DNA of 64,000 nucleotides from Corallibacter vietnamensis (GTDB lineage Bacteria; Bacteroidota; Bacteroidia; Flavobacteriales; Flavobacteriaceae). Each line of letters opens with the position of its first letter. Positions within the stretch are counted from its first letter, which is position 1. Of this stretch, positions 42,758 through 51,584 are shown piece by piece. The translations under genes and the position numbers were made by a program. The stretch spans positions 1,426,001 through 1,490,000 of the forward strand of contig NZ_BAABBI010000001.1 in assembly GCF_039537875.1 (NCBI RefSeq), given 5' to 3'. The notes beneath the pieces were generated by a model that saw nothing but the letters and a program-made list of their open reading frames with translations, was not told the origin of the DNA and did no database searches.

Positions 42758-44797
42758 ATGAAGTTTACACATGTTTTAGGTTTTGCTTTAGCATTATCAA
42801 CCTTTGTGTCTTGTAATGAAGATAAAAAGGAGCCTGTAGTAGAAACTACAGACACTCAAGAGGAAGCAGTTTTTGATTTTAATGTTGAGCAATTTGCGGA
42901 TATTAAAATATTACGCTATCAAATTCCAGGGTGGGAAAATTTAACTCTAAAAGAGCAAAAACTAGTTTATTACTTAACTCAAGCTGGATTATCAGGAAGA
43001 GATATTACTTGGGATCAAAATTATCGTCATAATTTAACTATAAGAAAAGCTCTTGAAAATGTTTATACAAACTTTAAAGGAGATAAAACAACCAGTGATT
43101 GGTCAGCTTTTGAAACATACTTGAAAAGAGTTTGGTTTAGTAACGGAATACATCATCATTATTCTAACGATAAATTAAAACCAGAATTCTCTGAAGCGTA
43201 TTTCAAAACATTATTAGCAGTAACAAACACAACGTTAGAAGGAGAAGCTTTTGATGTTATTTTTAACGATAAAGACGCTAAAAAAGTAAACCAAGCAAAA
43301 GGTGTAGATAACGTGGCGCTTTCAGCCGTAAACTTTTATGGACCAAATGTAACTAATACTGATGTAGAGACGTTTTACAAAAATAAAAAATCACCAAACC
43401 CAGAGAAACCATTGTCATTTGGTTTAAACTCTAAATTGGTTAAAGAAGGTGGAGAATTAAAAGAATTAGTCTATAAATCTGGAGGCTTATATGGAACGGC
43501 CATAGATGAAATAATTAAATGGTTAGAATTAGCAAAAGGTGTTGCAGAAAACCAAGCGCAAGGAGATGCTATAGGTTTGTTAATTGAATACTATAAAACA
43601 GGAGATCTTCAAACTTGGGATGACTACAATGTGGCTTGGACAGCCGCAACTGAAGGTAATGTAGATTATATAAACAGTTTTATAGAGGTTTATAATGATC
43701 CGTTAGGATATAGAGGAAGTTATGAAACGATTGTACAGATCAAAGACTTTGATATGTCTCAAAAAATGGCTGTATTATCAGAAAATGCACAGTGGTTTGA
43801 AGATAACTCTCCATTAATGGATGCGCATAAAAAGAAAAACGTAGTTGGCGTAACTTACAAAGTTGTTAATGTTGCAGGAGAAGCTGGAGATGCATCACCA
43901 AGCACTCCTATTGGTGTAAACTTACCAAATGCTAACTGGATTCGTGCTGCTGTTGGAAGTAAATCGGTGTCTTTAGGAAACATCATTAATGCATATAATA
44001 ACGCAGGAAGTACAGGACGATTAAAAGAGTTTGTAAACGATGAAGAAGAGTTACAGCTAGAAGAAAAATATGGGCAACTTGCAGATAAGTTACACACAGC
44101 ATTGCATGAGGTGATTGGTCACGCATCAGGACAATTAAATCCTGGAGTAGGAGAGACTAAAGAAACGCTTAAAAACTATGCATCTACACTTGAAGAAGGT
44201 CGTGCAGATTTAGTAGGGCTTTACTATTTATACAATCCAAAATTACAAGAATTAGGTTTGGTTGACGATTGGAAATCTGTAGGAAAAGCAGCTTACGACG
44301 GTTACATCCGTAATGGATTAATGACACAACTTATTCGTTTAAATTTAGGTGATGATGTAGAAGAAGCACACATGCGTAATAGGCAATGGGTAAGTGCTTG
44401 GGTTTTTGAAAAAGGACAAGCAGATAACGTGATAGAGAAAGTAACTCGTGATGGTAAAACATACTTTAACATCAATGATTATGAAAAATTACATGAGTTA
44501 TTTGGACAGTTATTAAGAGAAACACAACGTATAAAGTCTGAAGGAGATTTTAAAGCCGTAGAACATCTAGTGGAAACATATGGTGTAAAAGTAGACCAAG
44601 ATATTCATGCTGAGGTATTAGAGCGTAATAAGCAGTTTACTTCTGCGCCTTATAGTGGTTTTGTAAATCCTGTATTAGTTCCTGAAATGGATGCTAACGG
44701 AAATATTACAGCTATTAAGGTAACACAGCCTGAAACATTTTCTGGACAAATGTTAGACTATAGTGAGGCATATAATTTTCTACCAGAGAAGAATTAA
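42758..44797 (+). CDS. Dipeptidyl-peptidase III-like lipoprotein (M49)
   Basis: A 679-residue zinc peptidase of the M49 family, which removes dipeptides from the N-termini of oligopeptides. Lipobox TFVSC near residue 19 suggests it is lipid-anchored. Zinc motif HEVIGH near residue 450 (the M49 HExxGH) and the second motif LEEGRADLVGLYYL near 480 (EExRAD) are intact. Typical for the Bacteroidota DPP III form (~670-680 residues). It is single, with its own -7 box and a shared terminator. Confidence 0.92.
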   Translation: MKFTHVLGFALALSTFVSCNEDKKEPVVETTDTQEEAVFDFNVEQFADIKILRYQIPGWENLTLKEQKLVYYLTQAGLSGRDITWDQNYRHNLTIRKALENVYTNFKGDKTTSDWSAFETYLKRVWFSNGIHHHYSNDKLKPEFSEAYFKTLLAVTNTTLEGEAFDVIFNDKDAKKVNQAKGVDNVALSAVNFYGPNVTNTDVETFYKNKKSPNPEKPLSFGLNSKLVKEGGELKELVYKSGGLYGTAIDEIIKWLELAKGVAENQAQGDAIGLLIEYYKTGDLQTWDDYNVAWTAATEGNVDYINSFIEVYNDPLGYRGSYETIVQIKDFDMSQKMAVLSENAQWFEDNSPLMDAHKKKNVVGVTYKVVNVAGEAGDASPSTPIGVNLPNANWIRAAVGSKSVSLGNIINAYNNAGSTGRLKEFVNDEEELQLEEKYGQLADKLHTALHEVIGHASGQLNPGVGETKETLKNYASTLEEGRADLVGLYYLYNPKLQELGLVDDWKSVGKAAYDGYIRNGLMTQLIRLNLGDDVEEAHMRNRQWVSAWVFEKGQADNVIEKVTRDGKTYFNINDYEKLHELFGQLLRETQRIKSEGDFKAVEHLVETYGVKVDQDIHAEVLERNKQFTSAPYSGFVNPVLVPEMDANGNITAIKVTQPETFSGQMLDYSEAYNFLPEKN

Positions 44798-44821
44798 AAA
44801 CAAAGTTCATATAGCAACAAC

Positions 44822-44858
44822 AAAAAAGCCTTAATGATTATCATTAAGGCTTTTTTTC
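44822..44858. terminator. Bidirectional hairpin terminator
   Basis: A 16-bp perfect stem (AAAAAAGCCTTAATGA, loop TTA, TCATTAAGGCTTTTTT) between the convergent DPP III and LRR genes. Confidence 0.93.
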
Positions 44859-44884
44859 TTAATTAAAACTAAAATAAAAATTAA

Positions 44885-46537
44885 CTACTTTTTAATTATT
44901 TTCTTGATATATGTGTTGTTGTTATTTGTTATTGAAACTAAATAAATGCCTTGACTATAGTGCGATACGTTTAGTTTTATTTGGTTGGTTGTTGTGTCCA
45001 GTTCTGTTACTTTTTTACCAAGAATATTATGAATACTTATATGTGTGTTAGTGTTGTTTTTAGGTAATTCTATATAGATGTAATCACTTGTCGGATTCGG
45101 AAAAATACTCACAGAATTATTAAAAGTAGCTTCATCAACACTTAAAAAACCACCAACATCAAGCGTTATGTTTGATCTTTTAACAACATAACCAGGTAAA
45201 TCAGGGTTTGTGATTTCGCAATAATAAATACCGCTATCAGGGCCTTGAGCATTTGTAATGACGTAAGTTGTAGCATTTGTATCAGGAATAGCAACATCGT
45301 CTTTAAACCATTGGTAATTATTAGTAGAAAGGCTTCTTGATGCATTTCTGTTTGTACTAGGCGTATCAGTGATTGATAGTGTGATATTTTCACCAACATC
45401 AATAGATGGTTCTTCTGGCGGATCTAGTGTGAATTGAGGGTTAAATTGAAAATCAGGAATGTTTGCTACATACGTATCATATTCATCAGCTATATCATTA
45501 AATGTGAAAAAATTATCTTGAATACGTAAAATCTCTAAAGGTGCTGCGGTTAAATCAGGAAAATCGCCACTGTATGAACTGCTACTCCATTCAGATGAGT
45601 TACCAACTGCTCCAATTAGATAAAGCTCTCTTAAGTTTATCAGATTTTCAAATGATGACGGAATACTGCCTGTTAGTCCGTTGTGGTTTAACCAAAGAAT
45701 TTGAAGGTTTACGAGGTTTCCAATTTCCTCGGGTATTGTTCCAGAAAATGTGTTTGGAGATAGGTCAAGTCCAGTTAAACTTGTAAGGTTTCCAATTTCT
45801 GGTGGAACTTCTCCTGAAATTTGATTACCCCAAAGACCGAGCCATGTTAATTCAGGAAAGTTTCCAATTTCAGATGGTAATGTACCTGTTAAATTATTGC
45901 CTCCTAGGTCTATTGAAGTTACATGTGTTGTGCCATTAATATTAGATGTTGTAACGCCATACCATGTTCCTACTGGGTTTGTACTGTTCCAATTTGTGTT
46001 AGTATTCCAATCTGAACCATTAGTGCTGTTATAAATAGCGATAAGAGCATTTCTCTCTGTTGAAGGAATAGGTGTTATTGTCTCTTGCTGAAAAATAATA
46101 TTTGACGTCTCATTAGCATCGCCTCGGTGTACTAATACATAATAGTTTTGTCCTGCTATTGTGGTAAATGATGTGTTAGCTCCAAAACTACAAGCAGTAA
46201 CTATAGTTAACTCGGAATCATCAGTAATATTTAAGTTAGGTGCTGTAAATATGATTACAAAAGAAGTTATAATGTCATTGTTATTTGCGTCTTCTAGGGT
46301 TACTTCAAATTCTGAAGATTCTTCTGCAGTAAATTTATAATAGACTAGATTGTAGTTTCCAACAGGACAGATATTTGGAGATATTGAACTAGAAGTCGCT
46401 AAATCTAATCTCAAATTATTATGGTTATAAGGAAAGGCATTGAGAGTGATAGCATTTTCTAACAAATCATTTTCAGGAACTTGACAGAAAGCTGAAAAAG
46501 TAAGTAGTGCGATAAAACAAGTAATTATTTTTTTCAT
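44885..46537 (-). CDS. LRR and Ig-like surface protein with T9SS sorting domain
   Basis: A 550-residue exported protein. Signal peptide (residues 1-18), an N-terminal strand-rich domain (about 25-150), then a leucine-rich repeat block (about 195-310) with repeats like GNNLTGTLPSEIGNFPEL and NGLTGSIPSSFENLINL, of the plant-type (xxLxGxIP) class. Next comes an Ig-like domain (about 370-450, with YQWFKDDVAIP and SGIYYCEI) and a type IX sorting domain (FPNPTSDYIYIELP to the end). Probably a surface protein for binding; no enzymatic part. Confidence 0.88.
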   Translation of the reverse strand: MKKIITCFIALLTFSAFCQVPENDLLENAITLNAFPYNHNNLRLDLATSSSISPNICPVGNYNLVYYKFTAEESSEFEVTLEDANNNDIITSFVIIFTAPNLNITDDSELTIVTACSFGANTSFTTIAGQNYYVLVHRGDANETSNIIFQQETITPIPSTERNALIAIYNSTNGSDWNTNTNWNSTNPVGTWYGVTTSNINGTTHVTSIDLGGNNLTGTLPSEIGNFPELTWLGLWGNQISGEVPPEIGNLTSLTGLDLSPNTFSGTIPEEIGNLVNLQILWLNHNGLTGSIPSSFENLINLRELYLIGAVGNSSEWSSSSYSGDFPDLTAAPLEILRIQDNFFTFNDIADEYDTYVANIPDFQFNPQFTLDPPEEPSIDVGENITLSITDTPSTNRNASRSLSTNNYQWFKDDVAIPDTNATTYVITNAQGPDSGIYYCEITNPDLPGYVVKRSNITLDVGGFLSVDEATFNNSVSIFPNPTSDYIYIELPKNNTNTHISIHNILGKKVTELDTTTNQIKLNVSHYSQGIYLVSITNNNNTYIKKIIKK

Positions 46538-46566
46538 GATTATATAGATTTTTAATTTTTTGATTA

Positions 46567-46595
46567 AAAAAAATCCCCTTTTACAGGGGATTTTT
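46567..46595 (-). terminator. Hairpin terminator of the Cys-rich lipoprotein gene
   Basis: The stem AAAAATCCCCT/AGGGGATTTTT with a 5-base loop lies downstream of the 46663 gene. A second, wider pairing ATGTAGCTG (46596-46604) with CAGCTACAT (46643-46651) lies just upstream on the same transcript. Confidence 0.8.
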
Positions 46596-46662
46596 ATGTA
46601 GCTGTACTTTAATATATCCCTACAACAATTAATAGCGCTTGCAGCTACATTTTTTTTTAAAA

Positions 46663-47586
46663 TTAGTTACAGCTTACACTTCCGTTTAAATTGTAAGAAG
46701 AGCCTGTGTTGTTAGCATAACTATCTATATCTTTTACAGATACATTAAAAGAGAATGTATTTCCGCTCCAAGAAGCAGAACCGCTTACAGCAATGTAGGC
46801 TGTTCCGTTATCGTCGGTAATTTGTATAGCAGCACATGATGAGCATCCATCATAATAATCAGCATCAATGCTAAAAGATCCGCTAGATCCAACATTTACA
46901 ATAGATAATGTCCAAGTGTCGCTAACAACACCTACCGTTCCGCCACTACAAGCAGCAAAACCAGATTGATTACCGCTTATTGAAGAGTTAAAGCTACCAT
47001 AAGCAGTTCCTGGAGGATAGCAGTCGCTAGGATCTACGAACTCTTGACATGAAGGTTCATTACAATTTCCGCAAAGCATAGCTACATCTCTAATGTTAGC
47101 TTGTGATATGTTTCCGGCACTTGTTTTGGCAAACTCATAACACTTTATGTCATGGCATATTTTTGAAAGATTGTTACATATTTCAGCAGGTAAAGAAAAT
47201 TGAAATGATCCAACCCCTGAATTTGAGCCATTTGTATTTATAGGAACAAAGTATATGGGACCACTAGTTCCAAATCGCATCCCTACACCATCAACGTTGC
47301 CATTTGATGCAGAGAAAGAAATATTGTTATCCATAGTTTGTCCTCCGCTAATAGGAACCACATCATTTCCAAACGAGTTTATTTGTACACTGTTGTCTAT
47401 TTCTACGTCTTCAGGATTAATAGTAAATGCACTTGACGGTAATATTAAATTGGCATTCATGTATTCTGAAACAGCTTGCGGATCGCTAATTCCAAAATCT
47501 AAAATAGTTTGTTCGTCTTCTTCATCACAAGCTGTGTTTAGAAATAACGTTAAAACTAATAGTGATAATAATTTTAGTTTTTTCAT
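46663..47586 (-). CDS. Cysteine-rich lipoprotein (unknown)
   Basis: A 307-residue lipoprotein with lipobox NTAC near residue 20, followed by acidic residues. After a strand-rich first half there is a cysteine-dense middle (NLSKICHDIKCYEF, MLCGNCNEPSCQEFVDPSDC) and a Gly/Ser-rich C-terminal half with a further CSSC pair, ending VSCN. The cysteine number suggests several disulfides. No family is recognised. Its promoter carries a dyad shared with the promoter of the two-component operon, so it is a likely target of that system. Confidence 0.7.
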   Translation of the reverse strand: MKKLKLLSLLVLTLFLNTACDEEDEQTILDFGISDPQAVSEYMNANLILPSSAFTINPEDVEIDNSVQINSFGNDVVPISGGQTMDNNISFSASNGNVDGVGMRFGTSGPIYFVPINTNGSNSGVGSFQFSLPAEICNNLSKICHDIKCYEFAKTSAGNISQANIRDVAMLCGNCNEPSCQEFVDPSDCYPPGTAYGSFNSSISGNQSGFAACSGGTVGVVSDTWTLSIVNVGSSGSFSIDADYYDGCSSCAAIQITDDNGTAYIAVSGSASWSGNTFSFNVSVKDIDSYANNTGSSYNLNGSVSCN

Positions 47587-47698
47587 GGGAGTAAATTTGT
47601 TGGTTAATTAATAGCTTTAATAACAGGTTGTTTTTTATTTGTTAACCACTAAATAGTACGTTGGGTTATCTAGTGATTAGACTTTCAGTCTGTTACTA

Positions 47699-47706
47699 CA
47701 AATTTA
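47699..47706 (-). promoter_or_regulatory. -7 box of the Cys-rich lipoprotein gene
   Basis: TAAATTTG on the minus strand, a match to TAnnTTTG. It would give a leader of about 105 bases before the start codon at 47586. Confidence 0.5.
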
Positions 47707-47727
47707 ACTCTGGGTAAGATGGTGTTC

Positions 47728-47746
47728 AATACCTAATAATGGGTAT
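47728..47746 (-). promoter_or_regulatory. Putative operator, copy 1
   Basis: On the minus strand ATACCCATTATTAGGTATT, an inverted repeat (ATACC...GGTAT) lying 24 bases upstream of the -7 box at 47699-47706. It matches copy 2 (50821-50839) at 16 of 19 positions, with the same spacing to that promoter's -7 box. Confidence 0.65.
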
Positions 47747-47778
47747 TTATTGTTTTATTGAAAAGAAATAGACTTTTT

Positions 47779-48396
47779 TTAAAACTTATATTTTTTATCT
47801 AAAGCATAGCGCATTAACTCGCCTTTACCTTGTAAGCCTAATATTTTAATCATATTTTTTCTGTGTGTATCTACGGTATGTACTCCTATAAAAAGCTCAT
47901 CTGCTATTTCTCTAGAAGTTTTGCCATGTGCTATGAGTTTTAAAATCTCATTTTGGCGTTTGGTAAGAAGCCCTTTATTATTGCTCTTGTTTGTTTTTGT
48001 ATTGATGTTAAGCTTGGCGTCATAGTAATTATCACCTTTAGCGACAGTTTCTACAGCATTTTGAATAACATCTAAAGCTGAATTTTTTAATATGTATCCG
48101 GAGGCGCCAGCATTAATCATTTGATCTACAGCTTCACTTTGATCAAACATGGTAAAGGCGATAACTTTAATGTTTGGAAATAGTTTTTTTATTTCTTTTG
48201 TAGCTGTGATACCATCTACTTTTGGCATACGAATATCTGTTATTACAATATCAGGTTGTTTGCTTTTTACTATTTCTAATAGTGCTTCTCCGTCATTGGC
48301 AGTGCCAATAATAGATATGTTCTCTTCGTACTCTAAAAGTAATTTAATGCCATCTATAAGTGATTGATGGTCTTCGGCAATGGCTATTCGTATCAT
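47779..48396 (-). CDS. NarL/LuxR-family response regulator
   Basis: A 205-residue regulator. Receiver domain (1-120) with acidic AEDH, phospho-acceptor Asp in IVITDIRMPKVDG near 54, and LKN in place of the usual Lys-Pro. LuxR-type HTH (about 140-200) with LTKRQNEILKLIAHGKTSRE and GVHTVDTHRKNMIKIL. It overlaps the histidine kinase gene by four bases (cognate pair). Two promoters in this cluster share a dyad that is a candidate binding site. Confidence 0.94.
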   Translation of the reverse strand: MIRIAIAEDHQSLIDGIKLLLEYEENISIIGTANDGEALLEIVKSKQPDIVITDIRMPKVDGITATKEIKKLFPNIKVIAFTMFDQSEAVDQMINAGASGYILKNSALDVIQNAVETVAKGDNYYDAKLNINTKTNKSNNKGLLTKRQNEILKLIAHGKTSREIADELFIGVHTVDTHRKNMIKILGLQGKGELMRYALDKKYKF

Positions 48397-50126
48397 ATCG
48401 GGATGTCTATTATTACGGTTGCTCCTTTATTAGGCTCACTTTCTATGGTCATTTTTCCATGTAAATGTTCTATACGTTTATCTATACTGCTTATGCCCAT
48501 GCCTTTTTTGGTTTTTGTTATTTGACTAGGATTGAAACCAATACCGTTGTCTTCTACCATAATGTTTAATGAATCATCATGGTTTGTAATATGAATGTTT
48601 ACTTCGGTAGCTTGAGCATGTTTTATAATATTTGTAATTAATTCTTGAATGATTCTAAAAATAGTAAGCTCTAAACTATTCTCAAGTTGGTTCTCTAGGC
48701 CATGATCTATAACACTTATTTGTAGTTTGTTGTTTATTGATATGGTATCGGCCATATTTTGTACAGCCTTAAGTAATCCTTGCTTTGCTATAACACCGGA
48801 GTTTTTAGCGTGAGCAATACTTCTTATTTTCTGGTAAGCTTCATCAAGAAGTAGGTTTGTTTTTTCTAGAATTTCAGGAGATTTTCTTTCTTCAAGTGTG
48901 TTGAAATGCCATTTTATGGTAGTCATTAAACCGCCTAAATCATCGTGTAAATCATTGGCAATGCGTTGGCGTTCTTTTTCTTGACCTTCTATCATTGCGT
49001 CTATAGAGAGAAGTTCTTGTTCTTTTAATGCTGCGGTAAGTTTTTGAGTTTCTAATTCTTTTTCTTGTTTGATTAACTGTTGCTTTCTTTTGCTGTTTTT
49101 GTATTGTTGAAATATAAAAATGCTTCCAGCAAAAATTATAAAAAGTGCCCCAATAAGAAAGTTTCTGTTTTGCTTTCGTTGTGCTTCAATCTCTAAATTA
49201 TCAGCACGTAACTTTTCGTTATCATACTGCTCTTTTATTTTTGATATCTCAATATTTTGATTGGTAATATTTATGCTGTCTCTGGCTGTATTGTATTTGT
49301 TATAGTAGTTAAAGGCATTTTCAAAATCTCCTAAATTTTGAAAAGCATTAGAAAATTTACTGAATAATATTTTTTGCAAATTTAGTTTATGTTTTTCGGG
49401 CGTAATGCGTTCAGCTTTTTTTAAATACTCAATAGATTTTTTGTAGTTATGTTCTTTCTCAAAAGCGTTGGCGTAATTTATGTAAGTTATAAAACGCTCG
49501 TACATGTTATTTTTAGGATATATTTTTAGAGCATTTTCAAAAAATATTTTAGCCGAGTCTTGGTCTTTAATAAAGCCAGAATAAAGCAAGCCTAAGTTGG
49601 TGTTTATTTTAGCTATACCAAGAGAATCATTTGTTTTTTTTGATAATGATAAAGCTTCAGAATAATAAGATTGCGCTTTGCGGTAATTTGTTTTATTAAA
49701 ATTATAGTTGCCGTAATTGAGTAAAGCAATAAACATTTTCTCTTCTTTTTGAGAATACAAAGCGGCTTTGTAGTATTTGTCCAGATAGGGAAGCGCTTCT
49801 ATTTTTATATTGTTTTGAGAGTCTAAAAGCGAAAAGATTGATAGGTTACAATCCATTTCTTTTTCTTTAAGATTCAGTTTTTCAAAAATTGTTAAAGCTT
49901 TTGTATAGTTGCTAAAAGCTAGATTTTCTTTATTTATTTTTGAATAATAATTACCTAATTTAAAATGGATATCTGCTTTTTTAGCTGGGTCTTTGGTTTG
50001 TTTTAGCTCATTATTATAAAGCTTTAAAACCGAATCGTTTTTTATCAGATTAACAAATGAAAATGTTTTGGCGGTAAACATAACCACCAAAACAAAAAAG
50101 AATAAAATTGAATGTTTTCTATACAT
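48393..50126 (-). CDS. TPR-containing sensor histidine kinase (HisKA_3 type)
   Basis: A 577-residue kinase. Signal/first helix, then tetratricopeptide-type repeats (about 35-290, for example NLAFSNYTKALTIFEKL and AKIFFENALKIYP), one membrane helix (about 325-345), a coiled coil, and a HisKA_3 domain with the phospho-acceptor His in RIANDLHDDLGG near 395. The ATPase domain has ELITNIIKHA, VEDNGIGFNP and KGMGISSI. The TPR sensor faces the periplasm. Partner of the LuxR-type regulator that overlaps its 3' end. Confidence 0.93.
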   Translation of the reverse strand: MYRKHSILFFFVLVVMFTAKTFSFVNLIKNDSVLKLYNNELKQTKDPAKKADIHFKLGNYYSKINKENLAFSNYTKALTIFEKLNLKEKEMDCNLSIFSLLDSQNNIKIEALPYLDKYYKAALYSQKEEKMFIALLNYGNYNFNKTNYRKAQSYYSEALSLSKKTNDSLGIAKINTNLGLLYSGFIKDQDSAKIFFENALKIYPKNNMYERFITYINYANAFEKEHNYKKSIEYLKKAERITPEKHKLNLQKILFSKFSNAFQNLGDFENAFNYYNKYNTARDSINITNQNIEISKIKEQYDNEKLRADNLEIEAQRKQNRNFLIGALFIIFAGSIFIFQQYKNSKRKQQLIKQEKELETQKLTAALKEQELLSIDAMIEGQEKERQRIANDLHDDLGGLMTTIKWHFNTLEERKSPEILEKTNLLLDEAYQKIRSIAHAKNSGVIAKQGLLKAVQNMADTISINNKLQISVIDHGLENQLENSLELTIFRIIQELITNIIKHAQATEVNIHITNHDDSLNIMVEDNGIGFNPSQITKTKKGMGISSIDKRIEHLHGKMTIESEPNKGATVIIDIPI

Positions 50127-50129
50127 TGG

Positions 50130-50762
50130 TTAGTTACCAACTATTATTCCACCGCATTGCTCTTTAGGTTCTGGCAAAAAAGATTTTGTTTGTAGGCAAG
50201 CTATTGAAGATACGTTTCCATTGGCAACTAAATCTGTATAATATTTAACAATTGTTTTTTCGTCTTTATCAAAATCTTTTGGCGCATCATTAAAAGTGAA
50301 AATATATAGTTTGTTGTTTTTTACGTGATTGCCGTCTAGAAAGTTCGCCATAGAAAACGTATCTTCTATAATATGAGTTTTTTTATTAGACAGAATAGGG
50401 CTATCTGTATTGTCTGTAACAACATAAAGTATGGCGCTTTTTGTACTTGAAGATATATCAAACTTCTTGTAAAAGCTGAAATTAGCATTTGAAACAGGAA
50501 TTTCAAGCGTTATTGTTTTACTAGTATTGTCATAATTACTCTCTGTTTTACCATCAATAATTTGTAGGTTATTAGTATACAAGCTGTTTTCAGAAGTACT
50601 TATAGGTCTAATGTTTGAATAAGTGCCTTTAGAAGCGGGAGTTGTGTTTTGTTGAGTAGACTTTGTTTTTACTTCGGTGTTTACTTCAGGCTGCTTTTTT
50701 TCTTCTTTACAAGAAAAAACACATAGTAATAAAACAATAAAAAAAAAGTGATAAGATTTCAT
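50130..50762 (-). CDS. Lipoprotein leading the two-component operon
   Basis: A 210-residue lipoprotein with lipobox FSC near residue 17, a Lys/Thr/Asn-rich linker, and a globular domain of about 150 residues ending PKEQCGGIIVGN. No family is recognised. It is the first gene of an operon with the histidine kinase (three bases between) and LuxR regulator, so it may be the extracytoplasmic input to the TPR sensor. A candidate operator lies 62 bases upstream. Confidence 0.65.
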   Translation of the reverse strand: MKSYHFFFIVLLLCVFSCKEEKKQPEVNTEVKTKSTQQNTTPASKGTYSNIRPISTSENSLYTNNLQIIDGKTESNYDNTSKTITLEIPVSNANFSFYKKFDISSSTKSAILYVVTDNTDSPILSNKKTHIIEDTFSMANFLDGNHVKNNKLYIFTFNDAPKDFDKDEKTIVKYYTDLVANGNVSSIACLQTKSFLPEPKEQCGGIIVGN

Positions 50763-50791
50763 ACGGGTTGGTTTTAGCTGTTTTTAATATC

Positions 50792-50799
50792 CAAATATC
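50792..50799 (-). promoter_or_regulatory. -7 box of the two-component operon
   Basis: GATATTTG on the minus strand, one mismatch from TAnnTTTG, 29 bases before the start codon at 50762. Confidence 0.4.
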
Positions 50800-50820
50800 T
50801 CTATAAAGGAGTGTTTTAAA

Positions 50821-50839
50821 AATCCCCAATAAAGGGTAT
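50821..50839 (-). promoter_or_regulatory. Putative operator, copy 2
   Basis: On the minus strand ATACCCTTTATTGGGGATT. It shares 16 of 19 bases with copy 1 (47728-47746), and its distance to the -7 box is the same. Confidence 0.65.
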
Positions 50840-50905
50840 ATTGTTTATGTTAAACGGTATGTAACCTATTTAAACAATGATATTTAGTTAAAACTAAAAC
50901 TTTTC

Positions 50906-51091
50906 TTACATAAAAACAAACTTAATAGCGGCAATAAACGCTATAAAAGAAACAAACGCAATAAGCACCCAAATTGTACCTTTGTAATAACGCCTGTGAA
51001 GCTTTAAATCTTTACGGTAAGTATAAGCTATTATTAGGACAAACGCTATAAAAAATAAAATCCCGAAAATCAATTGTCCCTTAGTAAACAT
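50906..51091 (-). CDS. Small two-helix membrane protein
   Basis: A 61-residue protein (start MFTKGQLIFG at 51091; a longer frame opens at 51109). Two membrane helices (about residues 6-24 and 40-60) are joined by a basic loop YRKDLKLHRRYYKG. I recall similar short proteins in other Flavobacteriaceae, without function. It is single, reverse, and divergent from the MazG-like gene. Confidence 0.65.
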   Translation of the reverse strand: MFTKGQLIFGILFFIAFVLIIAYTYRKDLKLHRRYYKGTIWVLIAFVSFIAFIAAIKFVFM

Positions 51092-51167
51092 ATTGTTATT
51101 TTTATGCAAAAATAAGGAAAGAATTCAACTGCACTTTGTTTAAATAGTTAAAATTATAATATTCTAA

Positions 51168-51554
51168 ATGAAAGATAAAATAGAAGCTGTAAAAGCATTT
51201 CATACAGCATTTAAAATTGGCCATAGAGAAACACCAAAAGCAGATTTAGGTATAGATAAAAACATGTTGCGTTACAAGCTTATGCGCGAAGAGAATGAAG
51301 AGTACCTTGAAGCAGCAAATAATAATGATTTGATTGAGGTTGCTGATGCTTTAGGAGATATGCTTTATATACTTTGTGGTACCATAATAGAGCACGGTTT
51401 ACAGCACAAAATAGAAGAGGTTTTTAGTGAAATACAAAGAAGTAACATGAGTAAATTAGGAGACGATGGTGAACCTATTTACAGAGAAGATGGTAAAGTG
51501 CTAAAAGGACCAAATTATTTTAAACCCGATATTGAATCTATTTTAAACAAATAA
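51168..51554 (+). CDS. MazG-like / PRA-PH-type nucleotide pyrophosphohydrolase
   Basis: A 128-residue all-alpha protein with the MazG/PRA-PH metal motif: LMREENEEYLEA (E-E-x-x-E) near residues 38-49 and EVADALGDMLYILCGT near 64-79. These carry the metal-binding Glu/Asp residues of the superfamily, whose members split (d)NTPs or phosphoribosyl-ATP. Not HisE: no fused HisI and no his genes nearby. Substrate unknown. It converges on ilvE with a shared terminator. Confidence 0.82.
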   Translation: MKDKIEAVKAFHTAFKIGHRETPKADLGIDKNMLRYKLMREENEEYLEAANNNDLIEVADALGDMLYILCGTIIEHGLQHKIEEVFSEIQRSNMSKLGDDGEPIYREDGKVLKGPNYFKPDIESILNK

Positions 51555-51583
51555 AAAAAGAAGCCATTTGGCTTCTTTTTTTT
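51555..51583. terminator. Bidirectional hairpin terminator
   Basis: A perfect 11-bp stem (AAAAAGAAGCC/GGCTTCTTTTT) with loop ATTT between the convergent MazG-like and ilvE genes. Confidence 0.92.
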
Positions 51584-51584
51584 A

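Noticed and set aside
46596..46651. Riboswitch-like fold at the end of the Cys-rich lipoprotein transcript
   Set aside because: It is a 9-bp pairing in the 3' region, not a leader, and is most simply part of the terminator region.
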